Assembly (NCBI RefSeq): GCF_008728515.1
Contig: NC_044995.1
Location: 10,365,104 to 10,429,103, forward strand
Reading direction: 5' to 3'
Source: Papio anubis
Lineage: Eukaryota; Chordata; Mammalia; Primates; Cercopithecidae
DNA: 64,000 nt
In this document: piece after piece, positions 11,125-23,100 of the stretch
Layout of the letters: each line of letters begins with the position of its first letter
How positions within the stretch are numbered: position 1 is the stretch's first letter
Notes under the pieces: model-generated
Seen by the model: only the letters and a program-made list of their open reading frames with translations
The model's database searches: none
Told to the model about the DNA's origin: nothing
Position numbers and translations under genes: made by a program

Positions 11125-14100
11125 CTGGGAAAAATAGAAATAAAGTGTTTTTTTTTGTTTTCTTTTTCATTTGTACACAGTATTGCCTCTCTACATTCTG
11201 ATGTCTACCTCTCCTCTCCTCTTTATTCTCTTCTAGAAATCACTGGGAGAATTGTTCTGAATTTGAAAAACAAGCATGAATCCTTCCTATAGGATAGGAA
11301 GCCTCTGATTTAGACCATAAAGTGAAATTTCATATACAGCATGTGTCAATTAAGATTTAATTCAAAAAAGATGAATTTAAGTTAAAAAGAAAAAAAACAG
11401 GATAACTTCCATTTACCTGATGTTCATATGCCCTGGCACATTTATTGCTTCTTATAACGTGCTTTAAAAAAACAACAACATATTATGAACTTTTCTCAGA
11501 GACACTAGTATAATGAATTCATGTACCCATCACCAACTTCTACAATTACCAATATTCAGCCTCTTCCATTTACAACCCACCCATTTTCTAAGAAATAATT
11601 AAAGCAGATGCTACACCCATAAATATTTCAAACCTTCTTGTCTATTTTTGCTATTTTCAGTTCCTTTCATGTCATTGTCCCCTGAACCCACCTCAACAAA
11701 GCTGGTTTTTGTCATCACCAATAACATCAATTTATTAAATACATTCTATCCTACTTAACCGGTTAGCATTGAATACAGTTAATTACACTTTCTCGTTGGA
11801 GATATTTTTTCCCTTAGCTTATTGGTCACCACTTCCTCCCGGCTTCTACTCCCTCAACAGCTATCCTTCTTGCTTTATACATTGAATCTTTATCTCTTTA
11901 TAACTTCTAAATGTTATTGGCATCAGGAAGATTAAAAAAATAAGTTCACAAATAATTGGTAAGACTGGAACATAGGCTCTCCTGAAAGAATATAACTAAC
12001 ATTTGCAGTTTTCTTCTCCCCTCTCCCGTGTCTGTCCTTCTTGCCTGGTGTTCATAGTTATGTGCCTTTTTATCTCCAATTATAAAAAGAAGTTGAGGAG
12101 GATTAGCAGGTCACAAAAATTCATAGACATTTAGACACAGGAGAAGTAGGAGTTTATTACCTTAAATCTTCAGAGGTAGGGAAGATGGCTAAGTTTCCTT
12201 TCAGCTACAGCGACACTGTGAGAAAGTTATCCAGAAATAACTGCTCTGAATGCTCGCTACTGTGGAGATGACATGTTTTGAGTGTGGGGATGGTGGTTGA
12301 AGAGGAGGGAGATATGATAATTATTATTTTATAATGCAGGTCTTAAGTGCCTGGCCTGTCCCTATGGGCGCTGGGTCTCTGTCTCCTCTCTGAATTCATT
12401 TTTTCCCTTGTCTGCTATACAGTTCCCCGGAACCCCCTTCTAGCCCTGGAGGGTACAAGGCCTGGCCCCATCTCAGAGCCTTTGCGTTTTGCTGTGCCCC
12501 CTTCACTTGGGGTCCTCCCTAGATATTCATGATATGATTTGGTTGGATCTGTGTCCCCACCCAAATCTCATGTTTAATTGTAATCCCCAGTGTTGGAGGT
12601 GGGGCCTGGTGGGAGGTGACTGGATCATGGGGGTGGATCCTTCATGAATAGTTAAGCACCATCCCTTTGGTGCTGGTCTCATGAGTGAGTTCTCACAAGA
12701 TCTGGTTGTTTAGAAGTGTGTGGCATCCCCCCTGCTTCCTTTCCTCCTGTGCCCGCCACCAAAAACGTGCCTATTTCTCCTTCACATTCCGCCATGATTC
12801 AAAGTTTCCTGAGGCCACCTCAGAAGCAGAAGCCACTATGCTTCCCGTACAGCCTGCACACGCATGAGCCAATTAAACCTCTTTCCTTTATAAGTTACCG
12901 TCTCTGCCAGGCGTGGTGACTCACGCCTGTAATCCCAGCACTTTGGGAGGCTGAGGTGGGTGGATCACCTGAGGTTGGGAGTTCGAGACCAGCCTGGTCA
13001 ACATGGTGAAATCCTGTCTCTACTAAAAATACAAAAATTAGCCTAGCATGATGGTGAGCGCCTGTAATCCTAGTTACTCCGGAGACTGAGGCACGAGAAT
13101 TGCTTGAGCCTGGGAGGCGGGGGTTGCAGTAGGCCGAGATCATGCCACTGCACTCCAGCCTGGGTGACAGAGCAAGATGCCGCCTCAATAACACAAAAAA
13201 CAAAAAACAACAAAAAAATAAACTTAACATATTGTGAACTTTTCTCAGAGACACCAGTACAATGAATTCATGTACTCATCACCAACTTGAACCATTATCA
13301 ATATTCAGCTTCTTCCATTTATACCCTGCCCATTTATTTTTTAAAAAATAAACTTTTAAAAATTAAGATAAAATCAGAAGGAAAAATTAACTTAAAAAAT
13401 TCATCCTACAGGTTTCAAATAGGTACAACGCCAAAGGCAAACCTCATTTTCAGAACAACGTTCACTGCTGCCGTTTAGCCAATGTATTTCTGAATGCAGA
13501 CCCTGCTCAGCCCGTCCCAGAACCGCTTCCCAAGTCTGAGCCGGGGTTGCATATTTATGGCCAACGTAAGTAGAACATGTTTTAATAGAGCAGTGGTTCT
13601 CAGCTGGTGCAACTGTGTCTCCGGGGGACTTTTGACAATTTCCGGAGCTCTTTTGATTGTCACAACTGAGGGAAGCGCTACCGGCAATTCATGAGAAAGG
13701 CCGAGAACGCTGCCTGACATCTTACAATGTCAACGGTTTTTACATTTTACAATGACATTTTACAATGTCCACAGGGGCCCAGGACAGGCCCCCACCACAA
13801 ACGACCCTCCAAGCCTGACATCCGTCATGTCGCAGTTGAGCAAACGGCCAGCGAACTAAGCTTGTTCTGAAGTCACTCACCCCAGCATCTGCAGGGCACA
13901 GTCCGGGTGGCTCAGTGCCTCACACAGCACCGCCACTGCATCAGGTTCCAAAGTAATCCAGTCGAGGTTCAGGCTCCTCAGTGTTTTGCAGGCGACGAGT
14001 GCCGCGGCGAGGTCACCACAGCAGGCACGGGTGATCGGACTTGTTTGCAGCCTGCAGACCAGAGAATCCAGTCTGGCTTGGGGCAGGCTGGAGGGCACGC

Positions 14101-17100
14101 CGTTGTTACTTACCAACTACTTATCACCCCCTAATACCGATAGAAAGGATGATAGTAGGCAGAGGACAGAGGATAGGGGACAGATGGACAAACAGATAAA
14201 TGACAGATGATGTATACATAGATATAGGTAGACGTGTGGATATACACGTATCTATCCACATTTGTACACACATATGTCTATGTCTGATGTGTGTACCTGT
14301 GTGTTGGTGGCTTTCAGGCAGGCGTGATTTTTCCCCAGGAGCACAGCTGCCCTGGCTGAGAAATGCTGGTCTACACGGCAGAGTTTCCTGCCAGGAGGTG
14401 TGTAATTTTTGTGTAATTTTTGGAGGATACTGGTAGTGTCCGGAGACATTTTTGGTCTACCACGCCAGGAGAGAAGGTGCTCCTACCTCTTCTTCCCCTC
14501 TTCCCCTCGTAAACACCTCTTTCACACCTCTCTTCCTCTCCTGCCCCCACTTCCATCCCCTCTTCCCCTCTCTCCTCCCCCTTCCTCCCCCTTTCTCCCC
14601 CATTCTCCCCTCTCCTCCCTCGTTTTTCTGTCCTCATCTAGTGGCTGGGAACCGAGTGCTGCTCAACTTACCCAAGTGGGACAGCCACCCCAAAGACACA
14701 GAATGGATTGGGCTAAAATGCCCCTCGTGTCAATATCGAGAGACCAGGATGCAGACACACATCCTTGCAGCCTCACGAGCGCATGTAATTGTTTGACAAA
14801 TTACACGCCTCCCAGCAGGAGACTCTGCCGTCTAGACCAGCGTTTCTCAGCCAGGGCGATTGTGCTCCGGGGCACATATGTCTGGTGACATTTATCCCAA
14901 CTGAGGGGTGCTGCTGGCAGCTGGAGGATAGTGTCCAGGGGCGCTGCTGAAGATCCTATGATGCACAGGATGGCCCCCAAGGCAAATAACTCTCCAGTTT
15001 CAAACAGCAAGAGTTCCAAGGCCGGGCGCGGTGGCTCACACCTGTAATCCCAGCACTTTGGGAGGCCAAGACGGGCGGATCACGAGGTCAGGAGATCGAG
15101 ACCATCCTGGTTAACATGGTGAAATGTCTCTACTAAAAATACAAAAAATTAGCCGGGCGTGGTGGCGGCGCCTGTAGTCCCAGCTACTCGGGAGGCTGAG
15201 GCAGGAGAATGTCGGGAACCCGGGAGGCGGAGCTTGCAGTGAGCTGAGATCGCGCCACTGCACTCCAGCCTGGGCGACAGAGCGAGACTCCGTCTCAAGA
15301 AAAAAAACAAAAAAAAAATCCTGCTTCCCTTCCATTCTATTGACCCTCCGGCTCTTCCTGTTCTTGAAATAGATAAATTTTCCTACGATGATGGTTGGTA
15401 GATACTCACCCAAGTTGCTCTAATTTACAGTTAGGATGCTTCAAAGCTGCACATAACTGTCTGACTTCAACATCTCCTATTTCATTCATTCCATTTCCTC
15501 AGATCTTCCATTCCCTGGTTCCTGGTTCCTGGTCTCGGTTCTCCTGGTTCCTGGTCCCTGGTTTCCTGGTTTCCACTGGTTTCCTGGTTCCTGGTTCCTG
15601 GGACCACTGGGTCACGTGATCATCGGATCAAAATCGGATCAAAATCCGGCAGGATCAGGATCAGATCAATCAAATCGTTTTCCGGCATTTTGCGTGCGGC
15701 GACATCAGACGGGTGTGCGGTGGGATCAGGATCAGGTGCGGTGGTCGACGCCAGGTGGTGCGACCGTTGGTGGGCGTTGATGCGGTTGTTGCGTGGTTGG
15801 TGGGATCAGACGTTGCGTCCGTTGTTCGGATCCGGATCAGGTGGTGCGTGGGAGGGGAGGGGAGGAGGGGGGAGGGAGAGGGAAAGGGTGGCGGGTGGTG
15901 GGGGAGGACACTAAAGCAAATCACAGCCGGTCCTACCACAGCTCCCGTATGCTGCAGGCTGGGTGCTTCAGCGCTCCACACAGAGATGCCACTCCATTAT
16001 CTTCCAGGGCATTTGAGCTCAGATCGAGGAGGGACAGGGACTTATTGCACAAGAGGACTTGGGAGATGGAGTCACAGGAGACACAGGTGAGACAGCAGTA
16101 CGTCAACCTGCAAAGAAACACACCGTCTCCCAGCCCACCGAACGGCCGCTCGTCTACCTGGAGAGACACACTGTCTCCCAGCCCACTAAAGCTTCCTATG
16201 GTAATGTTACCACATTCTCTTTGTCATAGGCAAAACCTTTCCAGATGTTCCTTGAACTCTACTGCCACTCAAGAAAATAAGGAGCTGGGTGAGGTGCCTC
16301 ACACCTGTCATCCTAGCACTTTGGGAGAGCAAGACAGGTGGATCACCTGAGACCAGGAGTTTGAGACCAGCCTGACCCACATGATGAAACCCCGTCTCTA
16401 CTAAAAGTACAAAATTAGCCGGGCACGGTGGCGGACGCCTGTAATCCCAGCTACTCGGGAGGCTGAGGCAGGAGAATCGCTTGAACCCGGGAGGTGGAGG
16501 TTGCAGTGAGCTGAGATCGCACCATTGCACTTCAGTCTGGGCGACAAGAGCGAAACTATGTCTCAAAAAAAAAAAAGACGATAAAAGAAGGGGATTAAAA
16601 CTTGTAACACCTACGGACATACAGAAGGAAGAATGTGGAATATAGTGTCCCAACAAACAATCTCAGATTCCAGTTCCAAGTCAGATCATCACCAGCTGGA
16701 AGACCTAGGGCGAAAGTCACCCATTCTTTGCAACAGAGTATACATATGGCTTAATGGAATGTACTGGACAATATCCCATGTAGAATAATTTTTGATTTGT
16801 TGTTTAATATACATATTTAAGGTTTTGTTAAAAGAATAGGTTTTAGGTGCTCGAGCCACAAAAAATAAAATGGATCAGCTATGTCAGAGGATAAGTATGT
16901 TAATTCCTTGACAACAGTCAACTTTTTACTATGGATATGTATATCAAATAATTTTTGTTTTAAAAATTATTTAATTGGCCGGGCGCGGTGGCTCACGCCT
17001 GTAATCCCAGCACATTGGGAGTCCGAGATGGGCGGATCACGAGGTCAGGAGATAGAGACCATCCTGGCTAACACGATGAAACCCCATCCCTACTAAAAAT

Positions 17101-20100
17101 ACAAAAAATTAGCCAGGCGTGGTAGCGGGTGCCTGTAGTCTCAGCTACTTGGGAGGCTGAGGCAGGAGAATGACGTGAACCCAGGAGGTGGGGCTTGCAG
17201 TGAGCTGAGATCACGCCACTGCACTCCAGCCTGGGCGACAGAGCAAGACGCTGTCTCAAAAAAAAAAAAAAATTATTTAATCACAATGTACTGTATCCTT
17301 TGCTGAGAGTTGATTTTAAATGTTCTCACATCCTCCAAAATGGTAACTCTGTGAGGTGATGGATCTGTTAATTAGCTTGATTGTAGTAATCATTTTACAG
17401 TGTATGTATATATTAGAACATCACATTGTATGGCTTAAATATATGCATTTTTAAAATATTTTAATTTTTTTTTCTTTTTCTTTTTTGAGATAGAGTCTTG
17501 CTCTGTCTCTCAGACTGGAGTGCAGTGGCACAATCTTGGCTCACTGCAACCTCCACCTCCCAGGTTCAAGCGATTCTCCTGCCTCAACCTCCCAAAGTGC
17601 TGGGATTACAGGCATGCGTCCCAGCTAAATTTTACACACGGTTGATTTTTCTATTTTTAGTAGAGACGGGGTTTCACCATGTTGGCCAGGCTGGTCTCGA
17701 ACTCCTGAGCTCAGGTGATCCGCCCACCTCGGCCTCCCAAAGTGCTGGGATTACAGGCATGAGCCACCAGGCCCAGCCCATTTTACTGATGAGCACCTGA
17801 GGCATGGAAAAGGAACTCAGGTCGAGCTATGGATTCCACATTGTGCTGCGTCCCTCAGTGAGCACTGCATTGCTTTGATAATGGCTGGATCTAGGCGCAC
17901 GCTTTGGAAATCTCCTCCGAACCTGCTTTCTGCAGGCCAACTTACATCAGCGTCTTCAGGGCACAGTGTGGGTGCTTCAGGGCTTCACACAGCAACATCA
18001 TTCCTTCGTCCCTCAAGGAATTTTCTACCAAGGAGAGGTGTTTCAGCGTGCTGTTGCAGGCCAGGACAGAGGCGATGTCCTCACAATCTTCACTGGAAAT
18101 GTCACACTTTCCCAGTCTACATGTGAGACACACACCATGAGACGGAACCAAAGCTTTCAATTGCTCATCAAAGATTAGCCATGGACCAAATGACACCTCT
18201 GATTCTAGTCTTGCACCTGCCAATCCATTATCTACATTACAGACTTTTTTTTTGTTTTTTGAGAAGGAATCTTGGCCGGGCGCGGTGGCTCAAGCCTGTA
18301 ATCCCAGCACTCTGGGAGGCCGAGACGGGCGGATCACGAGATCAGGAGATCGAGACCATCCTGGCTAACACAGTGAAACCCCGTCTCTACTAAAAAAATA
18401 CAAAAAACTAGCCGGGCGAGGTGGCGGGCGCCTGTAGTCCCAGCTACTCGGGAGGCTGAGGCAGGAGAATGGCGTAGACCCGGGAGGCGGAGCTTGCAGT
18501 GAGCTGAGATCCGGCCACTGCACTCCAGCCTGGGCGACAGAGCGAGACTCCGTCTCAAAAAAAAAAAAAAAAAAAGGGAAGGAATCTCACTCTGTTACCC
18601 AGACAGGAGTGCGGTGGTACGATCTCAGCTCACGGCAACCTCCACCTCCCGGGTTCAAATGATTCTCCTGCCTCAGCCTCCCAAGTAGCTGGGATTACAG
18701 GCGCCTGCCATCACGCCCGGCTCATTTGTATTTTTAGTAGAGATGGGGTTTCACCATGTTGGCCAGGCTGTTCTCGAACTCCTGACCTCAAGAGATCTGC
18801 CTACCTCGGCCTCCCAAAGTCCTGGGATTACAGGGATGAGCTACCGCGCCCAGCCACATTACAAACTTTTAAAAAGTGCAAATGTGAATGACATGACTCC
18901 CTCATTCATCCCGTGGCTTTGCATTGAAGTTAGGAAAAAACGTCTAAGCCCACGCTTCTCACCGCCTGGGGTGATCTGCCCTGAGGGAGACACGTGGAAA
19001 TGTCTGGGTATATTATTGGCTGTCACAATGGAGGCCGCCAGGGATGCTGTTGAACATCCTTCAGTAAACAGGACAGACCCTGCAACAAAGGAGTATCCAG
19101 AACTCAATAAATCTGACTCTCTGTCAAGAGCACTTCAAGAAATAGGAAAAACCAAACTCTTTTTTTCCTATTTTCACACAGTCAGTGCAACACGCTTCTG
19201 TGACCAGAGGTGGGAGGGCAGCTCACCCCCCATGTCGGGCAGCTCTTCCGCAGCCACTAAGTGGGCGTCCTAAAACTTAACCCAAACCGGACACTCCCTA
19301 GAGGGGTTAGACACAGAGCTGATCATCGATTATGCCTGTGTGATGAAGCCTCCATAAAAATCCTAAAAGGATATAGTTGAGAGAGCGCCCAGGTTGGCAA
19401 ACACGTCCACATGCCACACCCCAGCTCCACAGGGACAGACGCTCCTGTCCTCGTGTGGGGAAAAGAAAGAGAGAGATCAGAGTGTTACCGTGTCTATGTA
19501 GAAAAGGAAGACTTAAGAAACTCCATTTTGATCTGTACTAAGAAAAATTGTTCTGTTTTGAGATGCCGTTAACCTGTGACTTTAGCCCCAACCCTGTGCT
19601 CACAGAAACATGTGCTGTAATGAATCAAGGTTTAATGGATTTAGGGCTGTGCAGAATGTGCCTGGTTAACAATATGTTTGCAGGCAGGATGCCTGGTAAA
19701 AGTCACCGCCATTCTCCATTCTCGATTAACCAGGGACGCAATGTACTTGGAAAGCCACAGGGACCTCTGCCCAAGAAAGCCTGGGTATTGTCCAAGGTTT
19801 CCCCGCACTGAGACAGCCTGAGATATGGCCTCGTGGGAAGGGAAAGACCTTACATCCCCCAGCCCGACACCCGTAAAGGGTCTGTGCTGAGGAGGAGTAG
19901 TGAAAGAGGGAGGCCTCTTTGAAGCTGAGATAAGAGGAAGGCTCCGGTCTCCAGCTCGTCCCTGGGAATGGAATGTCTTGGTGTAAAGCCGACCATTCCC
20001 ATTCGTTCTATTCTGAGATAGGAGAAAACCGCCCTGTGGCTGGAGGCGAGATATGCTGGCAGCAATACTGCTCTGTTGCTCCTTGCTACACTGAGATGTT

Positions 20101-23100
20101 TGGGTAAAGAGAAACATAAAGCTAGCCTACGTGCACACCCGGGCACAGTGCCTTTCCTTGAACTTATTCATGACACAGATTCCTTTGTTCACATGTTTCC
20201 TGGCGGACCTTCTCCCCACCTGTTGCCCTGCTACTCTCCCCTCGCCAAGATAGAACAAACAATGATCAATGAATACTGAGGGAACTCAGAGACCAGCGCC
20301 AGTGCGGGTCCTCGCACGCACGTTGAGTGCCAGTCCCCTGGGCCCACTGTTGTTTCTCTATACTTTGTCTCTGTGTCTTGTTTCTTTTCTCAGTCTGTCG
20401 TCTCCACCTGACGAGAAATACCCACAGGCGTGCAGGGGCAGGCCCCCTTCACACTCGGGACCCTTCCAGATCTCATCCTGTGTTTCTCTCCATCTGGCTG
20501 CACATCTGTATCTTTCAGATCATTTATTAAATTGAGAGTCAGATCCCGTACGGTAGGAGCTCAGTCCCACGAGACCTCCCTTGAGTTCAGATGCCAGTTG
20601 CAGGTACTGGGTTGCTCTGCCTGTGTTTGACCGACCGGCTATCCATGGGGGTTCCCATGACCCCTTCCTTGAGTTAGACTTGCTAAAGTTAGATTTGCTA
20701 AAGTTAAACTCTTCCTAGAGTTAGATTTGCTAAAGTGGATCACAGACCTCAGGAAAACAATAACATTTAATAAATGATTGCTTGAGCCCAGGAGGTAGAG
20801 GCTACAGTGAGCTGAGATTCCACCTCAGCCTCTCAACTAGCTGGGATTACAGGCGCCCGCCACCACATCCGGCTAATTTTTGTATTTTTAGTAGAGATGG
20901 GGTTTCACCATGTTGGCCAGGCTGGTCTCGAACTCCTGAGCTCAAGTGATCTGCCCGCCTTGGCCTCCCAGAGTGGTAGAATTACAGGTGTGAGCCACGC
21001 CCGGCCCCTGGCCACCTTCATATCTCTCTTCTCCATCCGACTCAGAGGGAAATGCATCTGCAAGTTTTTATGCATGGATTCTTTGCTCCCCATTGTGATA
21101 ATTTTTTAAAAAGCTCCTCAATCTTTTCTTTTTTCTTACTTATTGCATGCCTGTATCAGATTATCTTCTGTACCGCACAGAAAGCTCCTCATTCTTCAAG
21201 CCTCTTGACTGAAAGTATGATGGGGATCTCTCCTCTGAGACCAACAGGAAATGAGAAGATGGAGCAGAAGCAATATTTAAAGATCGAGATCATGGTAAAG
21301 CGTTCTCAGAAGCCTGTGCAAACATTCATCCACAAATGGAGGAAGCTCCGTGAATTTTTAAGCACAATAAACACAAAGAAAGACCAAAACCACGCCCAAG
21401 GAGGGAAGGAAAAAAAAAAACCCCTTAAAATTAGCCGGAGATAAGACACGTGGAGCACACTGCCTACAATAGGACGAAATATACCGATGGCTAAATTGAG
21501 AAAAGCATGGAAGCCTGAACGGGATGGAATCACATCTTTAACATGTAAAAGAACAAAAGAAAGAAAACAGTGAAAACCTACAATTCTCTGATGGATGGGT
21601 GAAAAAAATCTACAAAAATAAAATCAACACAGATATTTTTGGTCTCGAATACACCGTGGTCATCTGGTTTATAACGATAACTACTGCTGTTCACTTGAGA
21701 AAAAGTCATCTTCCGACAGCACTCTGTGTTCGTATGTGAAAATTAAAAAAAAAAACCTGACTTTATACTACACAGAAACATTCATTCAAAGTAGATCATA
21801 GCCCCAATTGTGCATAGTAAAATAAGACTTTTAGAGAGAAATGCATAGGAAGTTATTCTTATGACTTTGGGCTTGGAGTGCAGTGACTCAGGTTGGAGTG
21901 CAGTGACGTGATGACAGCTCACTGCAGCAACTGTGGACCTTTTGGCTCAAGAGCTCCTCCTGCGTCAGCCTGCTGAGTAGCTGGGACTACAGGCTTCCAC
22001 CACCATACCTAGATAATTTTGTTTTGTTTTGTTTTTAGAGACGGGGGTCTCACTATGTTGTCCAGGCTGGTCTCCAACTCCTGGCCTCAAGCGATCCTCC
22101 TTCCTCAGCCTCCCAAAGTGCTGGGATCACAGGCATGAGCCACCAAGCCTGGCAACAATTCCCTAAACAAACACGAAAAGCAGTTGAACATGAAAAGATT
22201 CATTCAGTGTTCATAAAGAATCTCTCTTAATTCAAAGAGGATATTAAGCATGTGGAAAACCAAACCACATAGAAGATATTGGCAATGCATATATTTGACC
22301 TAGAATTCATTCCACAATAGAGAAAAAACACCTGTCAATCAATTAGAAAAAGACAACCCAATAAAACGATGGGCTACACCAGCATGTCAGATATATCACA
22401 ACAGGAAGCCCGAAAGTCAAACAAATGAAAAGGCGCTCATATTATTAGTCATTAGACAAATGCAAATTAAACCCACTCAGATATTACGCCCTAAGCAGAA
22501 TGGGTTTGAAAAGATCAACACCCTCAAGTGTTGGTAAGAAAACAGGACAAGTAGAACGTGTTCATTTCTTTTTTTTTTTTTTTTTAGACAGAGTCTGGCT
22601 CTGTCCCCCTGGCTGGAGTGCAGTGGCGCGATCTCGGCTCACTGCAAGCTCTGCCTCCCAGGTTCCTGCCATTCTCCTGCCTCAGCCTCCCAAGTAGCTA
22701 GGACTACAAGCACCTGCCACCATGCCCACCTTTTTCTCTGTGTGTGTATTTTTAGTAGAGACAGGGTTTCATTGTGTTAGCCAGGATGGTCTTGATCTCC
22801 TGACCTTGTGATCCACCCACCTTGGCATCCCAAAGTGCTGGGATTACAGGCGTGAGCCACCGTGCCCAGCCTGGGCTGATTATATTGATTGCTGCCTCAG
22901 TGACTTCCCTTTGTTCTCTTTGGAAAGAGATTGCCCAGTGATCATTCTACTATAAAGACACATGCACACGTGTGTTTACCACAGCACTGTTCACAATAGC
23001 AAAGTCTTGGAACCAACCCACATGTCCATCAACGATAGACTGGATAAAGAAAATGTGGCACATATATACCATGGAATACTATGCAGCCATAAAAAAGGAT

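Larger units (their letters stand above)
10918..14548. repeat. Duplicate copy B of the NLRP9 3' end
   Basis: This copy is continuous with the rest of NLRP9 on its right and carries exons 8 and 9 in the correct order for the gene. The left boundary of the match is set by the window edge, so the true duplication may be longer. Confidence 0.95.

Noticed and set aside
15690..16350. Plus-strand frames of 103-185 codons over the abnormal tract.
   Set aside because: They run through the corrupted exon 7 region and antisense to exon 6; no family similarity.
19454..20451. Possibility of a provirus with coding capacity at the HML-2-type LTR.
   Set aside because: Only one LTR is present and both sides belong to an older repeat; no internal viral genes.
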